A DNA stretch of 64,000 bases from an uncultured Aquimarina sp. (GTDB lineage Bacteria; Bacteroidota; Bacteroidia; Flavobacteriales; Flavobacteriaceae), in the NCBI GenBank assembly GCA_947498455.1, contig CANMKK010000031.1, positions 1-64,000 of the forward strand, in the 5' to 3' direction. Each line of letters starts with the position of its first letter. Position 1 is the first letter of the stretch. Both the position numbers and the translations under genes were made by a program. Positions 1-9,045 of this stretch are shown here, one piece after another. The notes under the pieces were generated by a model. The model was not told the origin of the DNA. It did not search any database and saw only the letters and a list, made by a program, of their open reading frames with translations.

Positions 1-200
1 ACCTTCACAATCTCCCTCTTCAATCGTTTCCATGTATTGTAATGGATCATCAGGTGACCAGATTGTATTTCTATGGGAGGGTTCATTTTTTCTAATACTT
101 TTTGTACAATAGTGCTACAGGAATTACATTGTAATGCTAATCGCTCTATCATATATTTTTGCTGTTCTTTATTTAGCTTCTTATAAGTATGGTCAAGCAT
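1..200 (-). CDS. Hypothetical protein, cut by the left window edge
   Basis: Reading leftward from the ATG at 198-200, an open frame runs off the window with no stop. About 66 codons are visible, beginning MLDHTYKKLNKEQQKYMIE. It has a CNSC pair near residue 28, is Lys/Glu rich and helical in look, and has no signal peptide. Its start overlaps the stop of the preceding small gene (TGA at 193-195) by 8 nt, in the arrangement ATGCTTGA, which suggests translational coupling in one operon. I do not recognise the family. The open frame and the overlap are seen directly; that it is a gene is inferred. Confidence 0.55.
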   Translation of the reverse strand, partial: MLDHTYKKLNKEQQKYMIERLALQCNSCSTIVQKVLEKMNPPIEIQSGHLMIHYNTWKRLKREIVK

Positions 201-435
201 CTTCTGTAGGTAGTATTGAATTAAAATAACACCGCCTCCGTACACGATAGATCAGCTTTACAGTTTCCTCTTTGGTTTTTTCTTTGATAAACATTCTATA
301 AATCCAACTGTATAAAAAGGTTTCGTACCTGTTATTAGTTGCTAACCCTCTAAAGAATTCTTCCTTATCGATATGGAGCAATCTTAGGATACCTAAGCAA
401 AACTGGTAATGATTGTCGTCTTGATGTATGGTCAT
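193..435 (-). CDS. Small hypothetical protein (80 aa)
   Basis: The product begins MTIHQDDNHYQFCLGILRLL and is rich in aromatic and charged residues, with a basic C-terminal half (IYRVRRRCYFNS). No signal peptide or membrane segment is visible. It overlaps the next leftward gene by 8 nt, so the two are probably co-translated. I do not recognise the family. The coding call rests on the clean ATG, the stop/start overlap and a composition more natural than the shadow ORFs nearby. The region to its right is repetitive and apparently non-coding. Confidence 0.55.
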   Translation of the reverse strand: MTIHQDDNHYQFCLGILRLLHIDKEEFFRGLATNNRYETFLYSWIYRMFIKEKTKEETVKLIYRVRRRCYFNSILPTEDA

Positions 436-540
436 ATTGTTGTTGGTTAATAGTTGTTTGTTGATGGTTTTTGAGTTACTGAATTTTTTAGTTTCAAAGA
501 TGCTAAGATGTGTAATTCAACTATTCATTTTTACTTTATA

Positions 541-850
541 CTCAATACTAACTCTACTTTCTGTACATTCACCCTTCGGCTCCGCTCAGGGTTCGAGTCA
601 TTTAATTATGAATTTTTTCCGCTTTATACTCTGTACTCAATACTAACTCTACTTTCTACAGATTCACACTTCGACTCCGCTCAGGGTTCGAGTCATTTAA
701 TTATGATTTTTTTTCGCTTAATACTCTGTACTCAATACTCAATACTAACTCTACTTTCTGCACATTCACCCTTAGACTCCGCTCAGGGTTCGAGTCATTT
801 AATTATGATTTTTTTCCGCTTTATACTTAATACTTAGTACTCTGTACTCA
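541..850. repeat. Three tandem ~95-102 bp intergenic repeats
   Basis: Three imperfect copies begin near 551, 646 and 748. Each contains ACTCTACTTTCTG, then a CTTCGACTCCGCTCAGG-type core followed by GTTCGAGTCATTTAATTATG, an AT-rich stretch, and ACTCTGTACTCAATACT. The core matches a short dispersed motif that I know to be frequent between genes in Bacteroidetes. Long frames on the + strand here simply read the repeat and do not look like protein. The rest of 436-1130 shows only this array and the element at 921-996. Confidence 0.75.
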
Positions 851-920
851 CCACTTCATACATTTAGAAATCTACTTTCGTTTTTCACTATTTCTACTTT
901 ATTAGCATACAGCTATCACT

Positions 921-996
921 TATGAGACTGCTTCGTCGTTCCTCCTCGCAGTGACGTCATTGCGAATGCAGCATAGCGTAATGAAGCAATCTGCCT
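921..996. repeat. Dispersed intergenic repeat with terminal inverted ends
   Basis: The segment starts with AGACTGCTTC and ends with GAAGCAATCT, which are inverted relative to each other at 9 of 10 positions. The middle is GC-rich compared with its surroundings (GTTCCTCCTCGCAGTGACG). This wording is of a type seen many times per genome in Flavobacteria and some other bacteria. Its function is unknown; it could form a long hairpin. Confidence 0.55.
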
Positions 997-1120
997 AAAT
1001 ACTGTTTCTAAGCTTATAAATTGTTACGTTTCTAAGTTGCTAAGATTAACTATTCATCTACTCATTTCTACATTTATCATTCTACTTTGTATTCACTACT
1101 CATTGACATTTAGCATTGAT

Positions 1121-1320
1121 CACCCCATATTTAGAGTTTCCTACCCCTTGTTTGCGGTGTGATAAGGGAATGACCCCCTTGATGAGGTCTAAATTTAGGA
1201 TAGACACCTCTAAATTTAGGCATAACAGAGGGGGTGATCCCCTCTGCCATAGGGGGTAGACCCCTTACGCTAACCCAAATATGGATCAATGTAGCCCAAA
1301 CATGGGGTGTGGTATCCCAA
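1121..1320. repeat. Cluster of short palindrome-like repeats downstream of the 160-aa gene
   Basis: The perfect palindrome CTAAATTTAG occurs twice (near 1188 and 1210). CCCAAATATGG and CCCAAACATGG occur near 1273 and 1295, and CCCCATATTTAGAG lies near 1123. GGGGGTGATCCCC and similar GC-rich runs lie between them. The segment is richer in G and C than its flanks. A 66-codon frame on the - strand covers it and starts inside the stop of the 160-aa gene, but its sequence reads as repeat translation, so I do not call it a gene. Confidence 0.45.
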
Positions 1321-1803
1321 TTATTCCTCACTATCTGTAGTACTAGTAGTTCCTGTACGGTTAAATAAGACTCTCATATCCTCGTGTACCGATTTGGCAC
1401 CGGGTTCATTTTCTCCTGCGAGGAATCGGATCATACGGTAGAAGCTTAGTGCATTGTTATAATTATCATGGTCTAATAGGGTTTTGGTATCAATCAATTG
1501 TGTAGATAAGTTTTCTAGTAATTGTACACGATTTTCTATCTGTTGTCGGGCGGTATAATCTTTATCAAACTCTTCTTTATCCACAAATCGGGGCACCCAG
1601 TCGGGATGTTGCTCCATATAGTTTTTGGCTTTGTCTACGATGAGTTTGTTTTGGTTGGCGATTCGCCCGTATTGGCGACGTTGATCTGGGGTAAGGTTAA
1701 TGGTTTTTCCGGTAAGCAAGGTTCTGATCCCTGCAAGGTGCTGATCTAATTGGGTAAGTTCTTCTTCTGTAAAACTTACACTAATAAGGTTTTCCAATGC
1801 CAT
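1321..1803 (-). CDS. Conserved hypothetical protein (160 aa)
   Basis: The product begins MALENLISVSFTEEELTQLD and contains LTPDQRRQYGRIANQNKL and a DHDNYNNALSFYRMIRFLA segment. It is helical, acidic, and without signal or membrane segments. From memory, this pattern belongs to an uncharacterised family scattered in Bacteroidetes, usually of about this length and often in accessory regions; that recollection was not checked. It is a single gene with repeats on both sides. No function can be assigned. Confidence 0.7.
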   Translation of the reverse strand: MALENLISVSFTEEELTQLDQHLAGIRTLLTGKTINLTPDQRRQYGRIANQNKLIVDKAKNYMEQHPDWVPRFVDKEEFDKDYTARQQIENRVQLLENLSTQLIDTKTLLDHDNYNNALSFYRMIRFLAGENEPGAKSVHEDMRVLFNRTGTTSTTDSEE

Positions 1804-2171
1804 GTTCTTCTTTTGTTTTTATGTTATTATTATTTTTTCTGTTACGTTATTTTAGTTGCTCCCCTTTTGGGGGAGCTGTCCGTTAGGACTGAGGGGGATT
1901 ACTGCCATACTTTTTTGTTTTATGTTTATATTACTTTCTAAAAATTCCCAACAATTATTTTCTTGCCGTAAAAGATTTTTCGTTTTTTTGATCGGGTCAA
2001 ATCTAAATGCAATATCAGCTCATAAAAAATGTTATGACTCTATATTCAGGGAAACTAGACCTAAGATTCACGGAAATTGGATAATTGATCTCGATTTAAA
2101 AAACTGATATACAAAATGTTTATTGTGGATTTTAAAAAATCAAAGATTTATGACTGGATATTTTTTTCTAT
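1804..2171. other. Intergenic region with a GC-rich hairpin repeat at 1858-1903
   Basis: Most of this gap is AT-rich and shows no convincing gene. At 1858-1876 there is GCTCCCC-TTTTG-GGGGAGC-type pairing, followed by TGTCCGTTAGGACTGAGGGGG. This looks like another common dispersed Flavobacterial intergenic repeat. Frames through it (for example 1856-2107, + strand) have no recognisable content. The upstream region of the TPR/AraC gene lies at its right end, but I cannot identify a clear promoter. Confidence 0.5.
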
Positions 2172-3947
2172 ATGCATATTAATATGAAAAATAAAGAATT
2201 GAGCATTAAAACATTGTATTTATTATTTCTGATTTGTTGCTGTCAGATACTGTATTCTCAGGATAATACTATTACCACTGATGAAAACTCTTTTAACTTA
2301 AAATTTGAAGGGAAGAATCAGAAAGATTCCATAAGTAGTAAGACCTATAATGAACTTATTAAAATTATTTATTCCGATGAAATTAACGTAAACCTAAAGG
2401 AGAAATGCGCTAATATTTTTTATAGAAAAGCCAGAACTGATAATAAAGTAAGTAGAGTTGCAGACGCATATCGAAATTTGAGCTATATAGCTTATCAAAA
2501 AGGAGAATACTCCATAGAATTAGCCTACTTAGATAGTATTATTGACTATACTAAAAACAAAAGAACATGGAATTACCCTTCTTTTGCATACTTCCTTAAA
2601 GGACTCTTTTTTGATGATCGCAGAAATTTTAAAAATAGCTTAGATAATTTTGTAGAAGCTTATAATTATGCTAAAAGGAATAACAATCCTTATTTAATAT
2701 ATGATGCTAAATATAGTATTGGTTCTCTAAAAAGTCGATTAGGCAATTATAAAGAAGCTCTAGGAATTTATAAAGAATGTCTCCATCAAATACAAACAAT
2801 GGATCATAGACCACAAGACACTGATAATTATTTAATTATTCTCCATGCGTTATCAGATTCATATAGAAGAAATAAAAAAATTGATTCTTCTACAATATTT
2901 AACCGAATAGGAATCAAAAAAACATTATCTAGTGAACACACTGATTATTATGGTAATTTTATTTTAAGCGAAGGAATAAATCATTTTGAAAGGAGACATT
3001 ATCTTAAATCCATAGATAGTATAACAAAATCATTACCTATGTTTAAAAATATCGATGATAGCCCAAATATTGCTTTTGCAAATTTTTATTTAGGAAAGAA
3101 TTATCTTCAATTAAATCAAAAAGAAAAAGCATTAGTTCATTTCAAGAAGGTAGATTCCATTTTTCAAAAAATTAATGACATACACCCTGATATACGAGAG
3201 AATTATGAATTTCTTATTGATTATTATAAAAGTATCAATGATAAAGATAATCAACTTTTATATATAGAAAAACTCATAAAAGTTGACAGTATATTAATAG
3301 ATAACTATAAATATCTAAGCAAGAATATTGCCCTAAAATATGATACTCCAGAACTATTATCCAGAAAAGAAAAACTGATAGAGAACATAAATAAAGAGAA
3401 AAGTGTATTGATTAAAATTATGTTGAGTTTGGTAGCAATCGTATTAGGGATAATTGTATTACTTCTATTTAATAATCGAAAGAAAAAAGATTATAAAAGA
3501 AAATTTGAAGAAATTTTAAATCTATCAACAGTAAAGAGCAAGGTTAAAACTATAGATAGTACTAATAATAAAAAACTTAATTTATCTACTGAAATGGTAG
3601 AACATATCTTGTCTGGATTAGAACATTTTGAAAAAAACAATGGTTATCTAAAACAAGATATAACTATTACCCTACTTGCGAAAGAACTAAACACTAATAC
3701 AAAATACTTGTCAAAGGTTATTAATTTTGATAGAAAAAAAACATTTAGTAATTATATAAATGACTTAAGGATTGGTTATGTAATAAATAAATTGAAAAAT
3801 GATAAAAAACTTAGAAAGTATACTATAAAAGCTATTAGTGAAAGTGTAGGGTTTAAGAATTCCGAATCATTTTCTAAGGCATTTTATAAACAAACAGGCA
3901 TTTATCCTTCTTATTTTATAAAAGAGCTTAGTAGTAAGTATAATTAA
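2172..3947 (+). CDS. Membrane-anchored TPR protein with C-terminal AraC-type HTH
   Basis: A signal-type hydrophobic segment (roughly residues 10-30) is followed by a helical TPR-like region to about 390, a transmembrane segment near 414-433 (IMLSLVAIVLGIIVLLLF), a Lys/Arg stop-transfer, and an AraC-family helix-turn-helix domain from about 489 to the end (LAKELNTNTKYLSKVINF, then GFKNSESFSKAFYKQTGIYP). This layout is known in Flavobacteria: an envelope sensor coupled directly to a cytoplasmic DNA-binding domain. The start could be the ATG at 2172 or at 2184. The gene lies 85 nt upstream of the protease array on the same strand, so controlling that array is a natural guess, but this is inference. 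Confidence 0.8.
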   Translation: MHINMKNKELSIKTLYLLFLICCCQILYSQDNTITTDENSFNLKFEGKNQKDSISSKTYNELIKIIYSDEINVNLKEKCANIFYRKARTDNKVSRVADAYRNLSYIAYQKGEYSIELAYLDSIIDYTKNKRTWNYPSFAYFLKGLFFDDRRNFKNSLDNFVEAYNYAKRNNNPYLIYDAKYSIGSLKSRLGNYKEALGIYKECLHQIQTMDHRPQDTDNYLIILHALSDSYRRNKKIDSSTIFNRIGIKKTLSSEHTDYYGNFILSEGINHFERRHYLKSIDSITKSLPMFKNIDDSPNIAFANFYLGKNYLQLNQKEKALVHFKKVDSIFQKINDIHPDIRENYEFLIDYYKSINDKDNQLLYIEKLIKVDSILIDNYKYLSKNIALKYDTPELLSRKEKLIENINKEKSVLIKIMLSLVAIVLGIIVLLLFNNRKKKDYKRKFEEILNLSTVKSKVKTIDSTNNKKLNLSTEMVEHILSGLEHFEKNNGYLKQDITITLLAKELNTNTKYLSKVINFDRKKTFSNYINDLRIGYVINKLKNDKKLRKYTIKAISESVGFKNSESFSKAFYKQTGIYPSYFIKELSSKYN

Positions 3948-3957
3948 CCGGATAACT

Positions 3958-3980
3958 TACCAAATTCCCTGAATTTGGTA
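3958..3980 (+). promoter_or_regulatory. Perfect stem-loop between the regulator and the protease array
   Basis: TACCAAATTC, a three-base loop, then GAATTTGGTA give 10 paired bases with no mismatch. It begins 11 nt after the regulator's stop and is followed by only a weak T-rich stretch (GTTTTGAA). It could be a terminator, an mRNA end-stabiliser or a palindromic operator for the AraC-type protein. The symmetry is seen; the role is not. Confidence 0.5.
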
Positions 3981-4035
3981 TAGTACGTTTTGAATATAGT
4001 AGCTAACATTTGTTTTAAATAAATAGTTTAGCTTG

Positions 4036-5697
4036 ATGATATTGAAAAAACTACTATTAAAGATTATTTTGTTAACTTGTATTGGCTGTCAATCATTTAG
4101 AATTCTACCAAATTTAGACTCGATTAAAACCCTTAAACAAGGAGAAAAAAATATTCAAAAGGCCATAAACAATTGGCAACATAAGGATATTTATAATGAT
4201 ACTATTCCGGGTATAAGCTTAGATAAAGCATATGAAAAAATCATACGGCAAAAAAAAGGAAACCAAATCATAGTTGCTGTTATGGATACTGGTATAGATA
4301 TAATTCATAAGGATTTAAAAGATCAAGTATGGATTAATAATGATGAAATTGCAGATAATGGGATCGATGATGATGCTAACGGTTATATTGATGATATACA
4401 TGGGTGGAATTTTTTGGGAAATAAAGAAGGAGGAATTGTAGTATATGAAAATTTAGAGTTCATAAAAATCATAAAAAAGTACAAACCATATTTTGAACAT
4501 AAAAACGAAGATCAAATTTCTATAAAGGATCAAGGAAAATATGATTTATATAAGAATGCACTTAAAGAATATGAGAAGAGTCAGGCCGTTTTAAAAGATG
4601 ATCGTGATTTTATAACATCATTTATTGACAAACAAAATAAAGCAAAAGATGCTTTAAAGATATTTTTAGGAACGGATGAGTATACATACGAAGAGATTTC
4701 AAGGATCGACCCTAAAGAGGATGAAGAGTTGAAAAAACATATAGCAAATCGCAGATATGCTTTATATTATAAGATGGACGATGATTGGATAGATGATTTT
4801 AAACAAGACATTGAAATATCCGAGAAATATAAACTGAATTTAGAATATGATGGAAGAAGATTTATTGGTGATGACATTGGAAATCTAGAAGATATTAATT
4901 ATGGTAATAATAAAATAAGTGGCGATTTAGAAATAGAGTCTCATGGAACCAGTGTTGCAGGGCTTATCGCCGCTTCAAGGAATAATCATATTGGTATTGA
5001 AGGAATAATAAATAATACAAAAATAATGCCTTTAAGAATAGTTCCTAAAGGAGATGAATATGATAAGGACGTGGCTAACGGTATTCGTTATGCAGTGGAT
5101 AATGGAGCTAAGGTTATTAATATGAGCTTTGGTAAGGAATTTTCATTACATAGGGAATATGTCACCGAAGCTATAAAGTATGCGGCTAAAAATGATGTAT
5201 TATTAGTATGTGCTGCAGGAAATGATGGTTTTAGTATCGATAAAAACAATTATTATCCTAATGACGCTATTAATTCTGTAGAAGTATCAAATAACTTTAT
5301 AAAAGTTGGAGCTTCTACTCCTTATTTAGATGCTCGTTTAATAGCCGGTTTTTCAAATTATGGAAATGTTAATGTTGATATTTTTGCTCCCGGTGATGAT
5401 ATTTATACAACCGCTCCTAATAATAAATACAAATCTGATGGAGGCACGTCTTTTGCAGCACCTATTGTATCTGGTGTTGCAGCATTGATACGATCCTACT
5501 ACCCATCGCTATCCGCTGCAGCCGTAAAAGATATATTGATGCAATCAGGCACGGCTTATCATATCAATGTAGAAATAGAACAAGAAGATGGTACCAAAAA
5601 ATTAGTACCTTTCTCCGAGCTTTCTAAATCCGGTAGGATTGTGAATGCGTATAATGCTCTGTTACTAGCAGAGAAAGTGGCAAATACAAAACAATAA
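4036..5697 (+). CDS. S8 (subtilisin-like) serine protease lipoprotein, copy 1
   Basis: This is a probable surface or periplasmic endopeptidase. I use the ATG at 4036 (MILKKLLLKIILLTCIGC); the TTG three bases upstream is less likely. Cys near residue 18 suggests a lipoprotein. The catalytic set is complete: Asp84 in VMDTGIDI, His303 in SHGTSVAG, oxyanion Asn396 in AAGNDG and Ser472 in GGTSFAAP. Between the Asp and His motifs lies an insert of about 170 residues, charged and helical, introduced by DIHGWNFLGN. I associate this form with Bacteroidetes S8 proteins. It is the only one of the four copies with a canonical D-T-G motif, and its N-terminus differs from the others. It is the first gene of a four-gene tandem array. 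Confidence 0.88.
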   Translation: MILKKLLLKIILLTCIGCQSFRILPNLDSIKTLKQGEKNIQKAINNWQHKDIYNDTIPGISLDKAYEKIIRQKKGNQIIVAVMDTGIDIIHKDLKDQVWINNDEIADNGIDDDANGYIDDIHGWNFLGNKEGGIVVYENLEFIKIIKKYKPYFEHKNEDQISIKDQGKYDLYKNALKEYEKSQAVLKDDRDFITSFIDKQNKAKDALKIFLGTDEYTYEEISRIDPKEDEELKKHIANRRYALYYKMDDDWIDDFKQDIEISEKYKLNLEYDGRRFIGDDIGNLEDINYGNNKISGDLEIESHGTSVAGLIAASRNNHIGIEGIINNTKIMPLRIVPKGDEYDKDVANGIRYAVDNGAKVINMSFGKEFSLHREYVTEAIKYAAKNDVLLVCAAGNDGFSIDKNNYYPNDAINSVEVSNNFIKVGASTPYLDARLIAGFSNYGNVNVDIFAPGDDIYTTAPNNKYKSDGGTSFAAPIVSGVAALIRSYYPSLSAAAVKDILMQSGTAYHINVEIEQEDGTKKLVPFSELSKSGRIVNAYNALLLAEKVANTKQ

Positions 5698-5704
5698 CAC
5701 TATA

Positions 5705-7378
5705 ATGAAAATACCTATTCTAGGTCTATTAGCAACTCTACTCATACTAAGCTGTACCAAAGAAAACACGATAATAAAATCATATCCTTCTATACATATA
5801 GTATCCAATAAATCCGTTACATTGGATACGACTCAATTGAAAACCTGGGCATATAAAGATATAATGCAAGATACCATACCCGGTATAAGCTTAGATAGGG
5901 TATATCAAGAATTAATAGCGGATAAAGTTGGGGATACAGTGATCGTAGCAGTGATTGATATGGAGGTGGATATAGAACACGAGGATTTGGCACATGCTAT
6001 CTGGCAAAACCCAAAAGAAATCCCTGATAATAACAGAGATGATGATGGTAATGGGTATACGGATGATATCCACGGATGGAATTTTTTAGGAAATCTAAAA
6101 GAAGAAAACAACCTATTTGTTAATTATGAATATACCCGTATCCTAAAGAAATACGATACTGTTTTTAAGGATAAAACAATTGCTGAGATTGCTGTACAGG
6201 ATACTGTAGCATTTAATACCTATCAACGGGCTGCAAAGAAATATGAAAAACGCATGGAGTATGCTTTGGAGCGAAAAGAGAATTACATAGGGCTAGAAAA
6301 CAACTATATAAATGCCAAAAAGGCGTTGTCTTCTTATTTTCCTATAAATGACTATACATTAGAGCAATTGGATAGCTTAAAAACAATGCTAAAAGGAGAT
6401 GAAGAAATGGATTTACATTTACTAATCTTAAGTAATTGTATAAAATATAAAATAACAAAAGACTGGATATTGGATCAAAAACGTAAATCCAGTGAGCGTG
6501 TTGATAAACTATTAAATAAAGAATATAACGATAAAGTGATCACCAGTGATGACCCTGATAATCTAGAAGACTCTAAATATGGAAACCCATATGTATATAA
6601 AAACGCTGATTTTCTAAGTCATGGAACGCTGGTAGCTGGAGTGGTCACCGCTGATCGAGGCAATAATAAAGGTACTCACGGCATTACCAATACCGTAAAA
6701 ATAATGCCATTATGTATCTCTGCCTACGGAGATGAACATGATAAAGATATGACGTTGGCAATCCGATATGCCGTAGACAATGGAGCTAAAATTATTAATA
6801 TCAGCTCTAGTAAAGAATTTTCCTTACATCAGGATTGGGTTGCAGATGCTATTCGATATGCATCAAAAAATGATGTATTGATCGTAACCTCTGCAGGAAA
6901 TGATGGGTATGATCTGGATGCTCCCGAGAACTATAATTACCCTGATGATACAGATTTACAAGGGAATGAGATTGTAGATACATTTATAAAAGTAGGTTCT
7001 TCTTGTTATCAACTGAATAAAATAGTGAATACTAATGACAGTAATTATGGTAAAAAGAAGGTAGATATTTTTGCTCCGGGAGAAAAAATCTATACTACCG
7101 AACCCTCCAATATCTATGATTTTCACAACGGTACTTCTTATGCAACTCCCATGGTTTCTGGTGTTGCAGCATTGATACGATCCTACTACCCGTCCCTATC
7201 TGCTGCAACCGTAAAAGATATATTGATGCAATCTGGTACGGCATATCATATCAATGTAGAAATAGAACAAGAAGATGGTACCAAAAAATTAGTACCTTTC
7301 TCCGAGCTTTCTAAATCCGGTAGGATTGTAAATGCGTATCATGCCATGGTATTGGCAGAGAAAATGTCTAAACAATAA
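5705..7378 (+). CDS. S8 serine protease lipoprotein, copy 2
   Basis: The signal MKIPILGLLATLLILSC puts the lipid-accepting Cys at 17. The catalytic residues are Asp85 in VIDMEVDI, His in LSHGTLVAG, Asn in SAGNDG and Ser in NGTSYATP. The usual D-[ST]-G is replaced by D-M-E, although the Asp itself is kept. The gene is nearly identical to copy 4 over most of its length, including the helical insert. It starts 7 nt after the stop of copy 1; the linker CACTATA recurs between all copies. The last ~75 residues are essentially the same in all four proteins. Confidence 0.87.
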   Translation: MKIPILGLLATLLILSCTKENTIIKSYPSIHIVSNKSVTLDTTQLKTWAYKDIMQDTIPGISLDRVYQELIADKVGDTVIVAVIDMEVDIEHEDLAHAIWQNPKEIPDNNRDDDGNGYTDDIHGWNFLGNLKEENNLFVNYEYTRILKKYDTVFKDKTIAEIAVQDTVAFNTYQRAAKKYEKRMEYALERKENYIGLENNYINAKKALSSYFPINDYTLEQLDSLKTMLKGDEEMDLHLLILSNCIKYKITKDWILDQKRKSSERVDKLLNKEYNDKVITSDDPDNLEDSKYGNPYVYKNADFLSHGTLVAGVVTADRGNNKGTHGITNTVKIMPLCISAYGDEHDKDMTLAIRYAVDNGAKIINISSSKEFSLHQDWVADAIRYASKNDVLIVTSAGNDGYDLDAPENYNYPDDTDLQGNEIVDTFIKVGSSCYQLNKIVNTNDSNYGKKKVDIFAPGEKIYTTEPSNIYDFHNGTSYATPMVSGVAALIRSYYPSLSAATVKDILMQSGTAYHINVEIEQEDGTKKLVPFSELSKSGRIVNAYHAMVLAEKMSKQ

Positions 7379-7385
7379 CACTATA

Positions 7386-9038
7386 ATGAAAATATCATTT
7401 CTAGGTCTATTAGTAACTCTACTCATACTAAGCTGTACCAAAGAAAACACGATAATAAAATCATATCCTTCTATACATATAGTACCCGATAAATCCGTTA
7501 CATTGGATACGACTCAATTGAAAACTTGGGCATATAAAGATATAATGCTAGACACCATACCAGGTATAAGCTTAGATAGGGTATATACGGATGTAATATC
7601 AGATAAAACTGGTGATACTATAATTATTGCTTTACTTGATACTGAACTAGATATTACTCATGAAGATTTAAAGGATCAAATCTGGGTGAATAGCGACGAA
7701 ATAGAAAGTAATGGTATCGATGATGATGATAACGGTTATATTGATGATATACATGGGTGGAATTTTTTAGGGAATAAAAGTGGGGGAAATGTATTGTTTC
7801 AGAATTTTGAGATTACCCGAATTGTAAAATATTATGAAGAAATCCTTAAAAAAGGGAAATCTATTTCTTTGGAGGAAGAAAAAAAATACCTGAGAGCTAA
7901 AAAATTATATGATCATCAATCAAAAAATGCAGAATTAGACTTAGAATATGTACATAAAGTAGTTAAGAAATATAGAGTAGCAAAAGAAGAACTATCTATG
8001 TTTTTTCCTGACAAAAAATATACAACGGAAAAATTAGCGCTCTTAAAATCGGATAGTTTACATAAAAAATTATTTCATCATATTGAATCTCTACAAGAGA
8101 TGTTGCGTTATAACATTACCGAAAAAGAAATGGACGACCAGATTCGTTCTTATGCTAATCATGTTGACTATTATTTAAACAAAGAATATGATGATAGAAT
8201 GGTACAGCAAGATGATCCGTTTTCAATATTAGATATAAGTTATGGCAATAATATTGTTAATAACAACTTAGGTCAACTATACCATGGAACTTTAGTTTCT
8301 GGCATTTTAGCAGCAAAAAGATCTAATACTATAGGTATAGATGGTATAACAAATAAGGCTATTATCATGCCATTATGCATATCTGTCAATGGAGATGAAC
8401 ATGATAAAGATATTGCTCTTGCTATACGATACGCAGTGGATAATGGGGCAAAAATTATTAATATGAGTTCTTCCAAGCACTTTTCGCTACATCAGGAATG
8501 GGTTACAGAGGCATTAGAATATGCAAATAAAAAAGATGTATTATTTATAATGTCGGCAGGAAATAATAATAAGAATTTAGATCTTACTAAAAATAGAATT
8601 CACCCTTCACCATCGACTAGAAATGGTCAATCACTTGACAATTTCATTTTAGTGGGAGGATCAGGAAAAAAGGCAGACGCGTATTTAAAAGCTTCTTTTT
8701 CTAATTATGGCAAAAACACAGTAGATATTTTTGCTCCCTCAATAGATATGTATACCACGAATATTAATAATAATTATAAAAAGGATAGTGGTACTTCTTT
8801 TGCAGCACCTATTGTATCTGGTGTGGCAGCTCTAATACGATCCTACTACCCATCGCTATCTGCTGCAGCCGTAAAAGATATATTGATGCAATCAGGCACA
8901 GCGTATCATATCAATGTAGAAATAGAACAAGAAGATGGTACCAAAAAATTAGTACCTTTCTCCGAGCTTTCTAAATCCGGTAGGATAGTGAATGCATATA
9001 ATGCATTGTTACTAGCAGAGAAAATATCTAAACAATAA
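7386..9038 (+). CDS. S8 serine protease lipoprotein, copy 3 (mosaic)
   Basis: The start is the ATG at 7386 (MKISFLGLLVTLLILSC). A longer frame from 7332 overlaps copy 2 and would hide the lipoprotein signal. The catalytic residues are Asp in LLDTELDI, His in LYHGTLVSG, Asn in SAGNNN and Ser in SGTSFAAP. The first ~70 residues match copies 2 and 4, whereas the region from the Asp motif to the Ser motif has its own sequence, closer in places to copy 1 (IDDDDNGYIDDIHGWNFLGN). The C-terminus is the shared block. The protein therefore looks assembled by recombination among array members. Confidence 0.87.
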   Translation: MKISFLGLLVTLLILSCTKENTIIKSYPSIHIVPDKSVTLDTTQLKTWAYKDIMLDTIPGISLDRVYTDVISDKTGDTIIIALLDTELDITHEDLKDQIWVNSDEIESNGIDDDDNGYIDDIHGWNFLGNKSGGNVLFQNFEITRIVKYYEEILKKGKSISLEEEKKYLRAKKLYDHQSKNAELDLEYVHKVVKKYRVAKEELSMFFPDKKYTTEKLALLKSDSLHKKLFHHIESLQEMLRYNITEKEMDDQIRSYANHVDYYLNKEYDDRMVQQDDPFSILDISYGNNIVNNNLGQLYHGTLVSGILAAKRSNTIGIDGITNKAIIMPLCISVNGDEHDKDIALAIRYAVDNGAKIINMSSSKHFSLHQEWVTEALEYANKKDVLFIMSAGNNNKNLDLTKNRIHPSPSTRNGQSLDNFILVGGSGKKADAYLKASFSNYGKNTVDIFAPSIDMYTTNINNNYKKDSGTSFAAPIVSGVAALIRSYYPSLSAAAVKDILMQSGTAYHINVEIEQEDGTKKLVPFSELSKSGRIVNAYNALLLAEKISKQ

Positions 9039-9045
9039 CACTATA

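Noticed and set aside
428..837. Two overlapping + strand frames across the left-hand repeats
   Set aside because: They translate the tandem ~100-bp repeats in two phases and show repeated phrases with no protein-like features.
541..850. Possible CRISPR array
   Set aside because: The units are ~100 bp, adjacent and imperfect, with no unique spacers of constant length and no cas genes.
1131..1331. 66-codon - strand frame overlapping the end of the 160-aa gene
   Set aside because: It follows the short palindromic repeats and has an unnatural composition, so I treat the segment as repeat DNA.
7332..7385. Longer N-terminus for the third protease
   Set aside because: It would overlap copy 2 and place 18 unrelated residues before a perfect lipoprotein signal; the ATG at 7386 matches the other copies.
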